This document shows, piece by piece, positions 59,742-64,000 of a DNA stretch of 64,000 nucleotides. The position numbers were made by a program, and so were the translations under genes. The first letter of the stretch is position 1, and every line of letters begins with the position of its first letter. Below the pieces are notes generated by a model. That model worked only from the letters and a program-made list of their open reading frames with translations. It searched no databases and had not been told where the DNA came from. Origin of the DNA: Croceitalea rosinachiae (GTDB lineage Bacteria > Bacteroidota > Bacteroidia > Flavobacteriales > Flavobacteriaceae); contig NZ_JAVRHR010000001.1 in NCBI RefSeq assembly GCF_031846445.1, positions 1,240,001 through 1,304,000 of the forward strand, written 5' to 3'.

Positions 59742-60500
59742 ATGAAAATAGCTTCTTATAATGTCAATGGTATTCGAGCTGCGCTTAATAAAGGTTTCAT
59801 GGAATGGTTACAATCTGTAGGGCCAGATGTGATTTGTCTTCAAGAAACCAAAGCGATGAAAGAACAAGTAGATTTTGCCTTGTTTGAAGCTGCTGGATAC
59901 CATCATTATTGGTTTAGTGCTCAAAAAAAGGGATATAGCGGTGTTGCCCTGCTTTGTAAAGAAGAGCCTGATCATATAGAATATGGAACTGGAATAGCTT
60001 ATATGGATTTTGAGGGCAGAAATATTAGAGCTGATTTTGGCGATATTTCTGTGATGAGTATGTATTTACCGTCTGGCTCCAATATGGACCGATTAGAGTT
60101 TAAATTGAAGTATATGGCCGATTTTCAAAAATATGCAGACGAACTTCGTAAAGAAAGAGAGAATTTAATTGTCTGTGGTGATTATAATATTTGTCATGAA
60201 GCCATTGATATCCATGACCCCGTTCGCAATAAAAATGTTTCAGGGTTTTTACCCGTTGAACGTGAATGGATCGGCAACTTTATGAAAAGTGGTTTTATAG
60301 ACAGTTTCCGCCATTTTAACCCAGAACCCCATAACTATACCTGGTGGAGTTATCGTGCAAATTCTCGAGCTAATAACAAGGGCTGGCGATTGGATTATGG
60401 AATGGTTAATGATTCTTTAAAAGATAGGTTGAAACGTTCCGTGATTCTTACTGAGGCAAGGCATAGCGATCATTGTCCTATTTTATTGGAAGTGGAATAA
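59742..60500 (+). CDS. xth: exodeoxyribonuclease III
   Basis: A 252-residue AP endonuclease/3'-exonuclease of base-excision repair. Motifs are ASYNVNGIRAAL (metal-binding Asn), CLQETKA (metal-binding Glu), YSGVALLCK, MYLPSG, GDYNICHEAIDIHDP (catalytic Asp/Asn), WWSYRANSRANNKGWRLDYG and ARHSDHCPILLEV (catalytic Asp-His). Length is normal. Divergent from the TonB receptor with 53 bp between starts. Confidence 0.95.
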   Translation: MKIASYNVNGIRAALNKGFMEWLQSVGPDVICLQETKAMKEQVDFALFEAAGYHHYWFSAQKKGYSGVALLCKEEPDHIEYGTGIAYMDFEGRNIRADFGDISVMSMYLPSGSNMDRLEFKLKYMADFQKYADELRKERENLIVCGDYNICHEAIDIHDPVRNKNVSGFLPVEREWIGNFMKSGFIDSFRHFNPEPHNYTWWSYRANSRANNKGWRLDYGMVNDSLKDRLKRSVILTEARHSDHCPILLEVE

Positions 60501-60538
60501 ATCACAAAAACTTAACATCTATCTCAAGAGTATTCTAG

Positions 60539-60546
60539 TAATTTTG
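60539..60546 (+). promoter_or_regulatory. -7 box TAATTTTG before the aldo/keto reductase gene
   Basis: An exact TAnnTTTG match 22 bp before the ATG at 60569. The -33 element is weak (TTA at 60512 with a 24-bp spacer). Confidence 0.45.
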
Positions 60547-60568
60547 CATTTTTTAGACTTTTTTGAAT

Positions 60569-61609
60569 ATGAAATACACCCGTTTGCCCAATACCGATAT
60601 TAGAGTCAGTAAAATATGTTTAGGAACCATGACATGGGGTCGTCAGAATTCTGAAGATGAAGGCCATGAACAAATGGATTATGCATTAGAACAAGGAGTC
60701 AACTTTTTTGACACTGCTGAGTTATACCCAATTCCTGCAAAAAAAGAGCTTTACGCTGTAACAGAAGAAATTATTGGCAATTGGTTTAAGAAAACGGGTA
60801 ATCGTGATAAAATAGTTTTAGCATCTAAAATTGCTGGCACTGGTGATTATACCAAGTTTATCAGAACTACAGGTTTTAGCAAAGAATCATTGATTACTGC
60901 AGTGGAAGGAAGTTTAAAACGATTACAAACTGATTATATAGACCTATATCAACTACATTGGCCTGAACGAAACACTAATTTTTTTGGCCAGAGAGGCTTT
61001 AATCCAGATGCGCCAGATTTTTGGGAAGATAATATTCACCAGGTTTTGGAGACACTTCGCGATTTGGTGCAAGAAGGAAAGATTAGACAGGTAGGGCTCT
61101 CCAATGAAAATCCGTGGGGAGTAATGCGATTTTTAGAGGAAGCTAAAGTACATCAAGGTTTGCCACGAATGTTGACCATTCAAAATCCGTATAATCTTTT
61201 AAACCGATTGTTTGAAGTAGGGCTTTCTGAAATTTCAATACGTGAAAAAATAGGGCTAATACCTTATTCTCCTATAGGTTTTGGGGTATTAAGCGGAAAG
61301 TATTTAGGCGGAAAAAAACCTCGGAAGGGAAGGGTTACCTTATTTCCTAATTATAATCGTTATAGTAATGAAAAATCTGTAGAAGCTACGCAAAGGTATT
61401 TTGACTTGGCCACTGAACATGGGCTTTCTTTAACACAAATGTCATTGGCGTTTGTTAATACCCGAGCTTTTGTAACAAGTAATATTATTGGTGCTACTAC
61501 AATGGAGCAGTTAAAAGAAAATATTGATAGTATCAATGTGGATTTATCTACTGAGGTTTTAGAAGGTATTGAAGCAATTCATAATGAGATTCCTAATCCG
61601 GCACCTTAA
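60569..61609 (+). CDS. tas: Tas-type aldo/keto reductase
   Basis: A 346-residue NADPH-dependent TIM-barrel reductase. The frame opens two codons earlier with TTG, but the ATG at 60569 (MKYTRLPNTDIRVSKICLGTMTWG) is the normal N terminus. Catalytic residues are Asp and Tyr in NFFDTAELYPIP, Lys in VLASKIAG, and His in YQLHWPERNTNFFG. The AEMYP-type segment, the HWPxRxTNxFG block and the C-terminal ATTMEQLKENIDS closely follow E. coli Tas. Substrate in vivo is unknown. Confidence 0.9.
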   Translation: MKYTRLPNTDIRVSKICLGTMTWGRQNSEDEGHEQMDYALEQGVNFFDTAELYPIPAKKELYAVTEEIIGNWFKKTGNRDKIVLASKIAGTGDYTKFIRTTGFSKESLITAVEGSLKRLQTDYIDLYQLHWPERNTNFFGQRGFNPDAPDFWEDNIHQVLETLRDLVQEGKIRQVGLSNENPWGVMRFLEEAKVHQGLPRMLTIQNPYNLLNRLFEVGLSEISIREKIGLIPYSPIGFGVLSGKYLGGKKPRKGRVTLFPNYNRYSNEKSVEATQRYFDLATEHGLSLTQMSLAFVNTRAFVTSNIIGATTMEQLKENIDSINVDLSTEVLEGIEAIHNEIPNPAP

Positions 61610-63780
61610 TCAGGTAAAGCGTACGCGCGATATTCATCACCCGATTTAGTTCCCATTTTACCACCGCCGCAGGCGATAACGATGTATTGCTTACCATCAA
61701 TTTGATAAGTTGCTGGGGTTGCATAACCTCCCGCAGGTAAATTGGTTTCCCATAAAAGGCTACCTGACCGCATATTATAGGCGCGAAACTTTTCATCTTT
61801 AGTGGCTGCAATAAATAGAACGCCACCTGCGGTAATTACAGGACCACCATAATTTTCTGTTCCGGAAACAGGATAATTTGGATCATTCAATGTTTCTTCA
61901 TTACCTAAAGGGACTTTCCATATATATTCCCCAGTATTTAAATCAATAGCGTTAAGGGTACCCCAAGGTGGATTCATTACTGGAAAACCCCTGTCATCTT
62001 TGAAGCGACCAAACCCAGCTACTGCGTAAGGTACTTTTACAGCACTTTCTTCAACACGATGGTCAGTTTCTTCTGCTATTCCAGAAATATAATTAGCGAT
62101 ACCATTTATTTCCGAATCGGATAGATTGGGCATACCGGGCATAGCTCCCTTTCCGTTTTGTATAATATTCTGAATAGAATCAATGGGAAAACGTTTTTTT
62201 ACGTTTTGCAATTCGGGTATTGCTCCAAGACCTTGCAATTTTCCACCGTGGCAACGCGCACAATGAATTTGGGCAAGTGATTCACCAAAATTTGATGTTT
62301 CTCCAGTTTCTCCTCCAACTTTTTTCATACGCACTATCCATGCCATTTCATTAGAGTTTACATACATGATACCTTTATTCGGATTCATTGCGGCACCGCC
62401 CCATTCTGCACCGCCATCGGCTCCTGGATATAATAGAACACCGGTTGTATCAATGGGAATAAACTGTCCTTTTGAGGTAATTTGTTTGAATTTATCTAAA
62501 ACTGTTGGGGGATTAATATTTTGGTCTTTATCCACAAAATCATCTACAAAGGCTGGTTGGTTTGGTGCGTATAAATCGGCTTTGTTCAAAAGTTGTTTTG
62601 CAAATGGTAGTGGTTTTGTTGGTAGCGGTTGTGTGGGATGTGCCTGTTCCCCTTGCAATACTGAACTAGGGTATTCTTTTTCCTCAATAGGGAATAAGGG
62701 TTCGCCGGTTAAACGATTAAAGATAAAGACATGTCCACTTTTAGTTACCTGTGCCACAGCAGGAATCTTTTCACCATACCGATTCATTTCAAAAAGATTG
62801 GGAGGTGCCGGTAAATCTCTGTCCCACATATCATGATGTACCATTTGAAAATGCCAAATACGTTCTCCAGTTTTTGCATCCAAAGCTAAAAGTGAATTAG
62901 CAAATAAATTTTCACCATGTCGATCTCCCCCATACCAATCAAAAGCAGCAGAACCTGTTGGGATGTAGGCAATTCCCCTTTCTTGATCCATGGCAATACC
63001 AGCCCAACTATTGGCACCGCCTACAGTTTTGTATGCACCTTCGGGCCAAGACTCGTAGCCAAATTCCCCTGGTTGTGGAATGGTATGGAATGTCCAAAGA
63101 ATTTCGCCAGTTAATACGTTATAAGCTCGAATATGTCCTGGGGAAGAACCAGGGCCTTCACCAACTCTAGTACCCATTACCAAAGTATTTTGGTAGATAG
63201 CTCCGGGTGTATTTGCCACTACGGATAGTCTTTCTGGATCACGGCCAAGACCATCTCTTAAATCAATACTTCCATTACTTCCAAATGGGACTATTGCCTT
63301 TCCGGTTTCAATATTGACTGCAAATAGCTTACTTCCAGAAGAAAAGAATACTCTGCTTGACTCCTCTGAATTGGATTGCCAAAAACTTAATCCGCGATTT
63401 AAACCTAGACCAGAATTGTCTTTTATTGGCGGTTCAAATTTCCATAGCTGCTTTCCAGTGGCAGCATTAACAGCAAACAGCTCTATTGCCGCATTGACAC
63501 CAAAAAGAGTATTCCGTATTATTATTGGATTAGTTTGTATTTGGGTCGTTCTTCCTTCCTCAAGCCCGCCACTTTTAAAGCTCCATGCAAGCTCTAGGTT
63601 TGTTACATTAACTGTATCAATTTGCTCAAGTGTGCTAAAGTGCGATCTGCCTGAGTCCCCTAAATAATCGCTCCAAGTGGTGTGCTCACTTTCCGAGATG
63701 ATTATATCAGGTTTTTCTTTTTTGCAAGATATTGGTAAAAAAAGTGTTCCAAGAATTAGAAATAGATTGATTCTTTTCAT
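61606..63780 (-). CDS. PQQ-dependent dehydrogenase with inserted cytochrome c domain (lipoprotein)
   Basis: A 724-residue quinoprotein. The ATG at 63778-63780 is chosen because it starts a lipoprotein signal (MKRINLFLILGTLFLPISC, Cys19); the longer frame runs back into radA. The eight-bladed propeller shows WKFEPPI, WHFQMVHHDMWDRDLPAPP and SGTENYGGPVITAGGVLFIAATKD. A mono-heme cytochrome c is inserted at about 495-570, with CARCH at 507-511 and an axial Met in AMPGMPNL. The enzyme would oxidise a sugar or alcohol in the periplasm and pass electrons through its own heme. No pqq biosynthesis gene is in the window. Confidence 0.92.
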   Translation of the reverse strand: MKRINLFLILGTLFLPISCKKEKPDIIISESEHTTWSDYLGDSGRSHFSTLEQIDTVNVTNLELAWSFKSGGLEEGRTTQIQTNPIIIRNTLFGVNAAIELFAVNAATGKQLWKFEPPIKDNSGLGLNRGLSFWQSNSEESSRVFFSSGSKLFAVNIETGKAIVPFGSNGSIDLRDGLGRDPERLSVVANTPGAIYQNTLVMGTRVGEGPGSSPGHIRAYNVLTGEILWTFHTIPQPGEFGYESWPEGAYKTVGGANSWAGIAMDQERGIAYIPTGSAAFDWYGGDRHGENLFANSLLALDAKTGERIWHFQMVHHDMWDRDLPAPPNLFEMNRYGEKIPAVAQVTKSGHVFIFNRLTGEPLFPIEEKEYPSSVLQGEQAHPTQPLPTKPLPFAKQLLNKADLYAPNQPAFVDDFVDKDQNINPPTVLDKFKQITSKGQFIPIDTTGVLLYPGADGGAEWGGAAMNPNKGIMYVNSNEMAWIVRMKKVGGETGETSNFGESLAQIHCARCHGGKLQGLGAIPELQNVKKRFPIDSIQNIIQNGKGAMPGMPNLSDSEINGIANYISGIAEETDHRVEESAVKVPYAVAGFGRFKDDRGFPVMNPPWGTLNAIDLNTGEYIWKVPLGNEETLNDPNYPVSGTENYGGPVITAGGVLFIAATKDEKFRAYNMRSGSLLWETNLPAGGYATPATYQIDGKQYIVIACGGGKMGTKSGDEYRAYALPD

Positions 63781-63800
63781 GATTGGCAGATTAGTACTCT

Positions 63801-63829
63801 TAAATATAAGAACTTTTTTAGGCAAACAA
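63801..63829 (-). promoter_or_regulatory. candidate PQQ-dehydrogenase promoter
   Basis: On the minus strand TTG (complement 63827-63829), an 18-bp spacer and TATATTTA (63801-63808), one mismatch from TAnnTTTG. It overlaps the last codons of radA. Confidence 0.4.
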
Positions 63830-64000
63830 TTCTATCACTAGCTGTTCAATTTTTGAAGCTAGCTTGACTTGAATTTTTGTTTTCTTCAACCCAATCTTAT
63901 TGTTTTTCGAAACGTAAATGGTTTGAAAACCTAGTTTTTCTGCTTCCAGAATCCGTTGATCAATACGCTGCACAGGTCTAATTTCTCCTGCAAGACCAAC
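63818..64000 (-). CDS. radA: DNA repair protein RadA, C-terminal part (start beyond window)
   Basis: Sixty codons and a TAA stop are visible; the gene enters from the right edge. The sequence VGLAGEIRPVQRIDQRILEA then EKLGFQTIYVSKNNKIGL matches the Lon-like C-terminal domain of RadA/Sms (EVGLxGEIRPVxxxxxRIxEAxKLGF). RadA is an ATPase that drives branch migration in recombination. The PQQ dehydrogenase starts 37 bp after its stop. Confidence 0.9.
   Translation of the reverse strand, partial: VGLAGEIRPVQRIDQRILEAEKLGFQTIYVSKNNKIGLKKTKIQVKLASKIEQLVIELFA

Noticed and set aside
62366..62836. 156-residue plus-strand open frame
   Set aside because: It lies wholly inside the PQQ dehydrogenase gene on the opposite strand, has no domain features and no promoter or ribosome site.
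1..64000. CRISPR arrays, tRNA or rRNA genes, prophage
   Set aside because: No regularly spaced repeats, tRNA-like cloverleaf segments, rRNA stretches or phage structural genes were recognised on either strand.

Overview
The window is typical of a low-GC marine-type member of the Flavobacteriaceae (Bacteroidetes). It has four TonB-dependent outer-membrane receptors, many exported proteins with a Cys lipobox, a large IleS with the PGIHH form of the HIGH motif, a eukaryote-type glycyl-tRNA synthetase, a zinc-less DksA-like protein, and promoters of the TTG-N18-20-TAnnTTTG class used by the Bacteroidetes housekeeping sigma factor. It reads as a chromosomal segment. No rRNA, tRNA, CRISPR array, transposase, integrase or phage gene was seen.

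Layout. 0-5.4 kb: the start of a c-type cytochrome lipoprotein gene cut by the left edge, a TonB receptor, a divergent secreted endonuclease/exonuclease/phosphatase, a small lipoprotein and a small membrane protein. 5.4-8.7 kb: an Oar-like receptor with a strong terminator. 8.8-13.5 kb: a four-gene minus-strand unit (DUF3108 protein, tryptophan 2,3-dioxygenase, M23 peptidase, pgi). 13.6-13.74 kb: a candidate small RNA. 13.9-17.9 kb: uvrC and a patatin-barrel fusion. 18.2-24.1 kb: a small membrane ORF, formyl-THF cyclo-ligase, and the minus-strand unit ileS, DksA-like, exported beta protein, lspA. 24.1-27.8 kb: a 28-bp perfect palindrome, an LEA-like lipoprotein, a heme-type receptor and recO. 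27.9-31.9 kb: gdhA, a PLP enzyme of methionine/cysteine metabolism, a DUF3298 lipoprotein and a DinB-fold protein.

31.9-37.2 kb is the most accessory-looking part. It holds an ArsR-type regulator with its own palindrome, a 42-residue ORF and a racemase, then an SDR / ArsC-like / EamA operon. A run of short single-gene units follows (Crp-like, DoxX-like, MBOAT-motif protein), separated by inverted repeats. It ends with a decayed 3' copy of a thioesterase gene whose intact copy lies 2.6 kb away, beyond a membrane-anchored alpha/beta hydrolase.

39.5-64 kb: thioesterase, nitronate monooxygenase, a three-domain TrxR-like flavoprotein without its CxxC, a YheT-type hydrolase, a DUF5689 plus lamin-tail lipoprotein, ankyrin, Nudix and omega-amidase genes, an Ig-like lipoprotein, comF, a coiled-coil protein and glyS. 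Then comes katG between two exported nucleoside-hydrolase-like genes, a VOC / acetyltransferase / TonB receptor chain, xth, a Tas-type aldo/keto reductase, a PQQ dehydrogenase with an inserted cytochrome c, and the 3' end of radA.

Most of the window is ordinary metabolism, repair and translation. The parts deserving attention are regulatory or structural: the palindromes at 24.2 and 31.9 kb, the candidate sRNA at 13.7 kb, overlapping or start-proximal promoters, the thioesterase remnant, and several enzymes with altered catalytic motifs. All family calls are by eye from motifs; no database search was possible.
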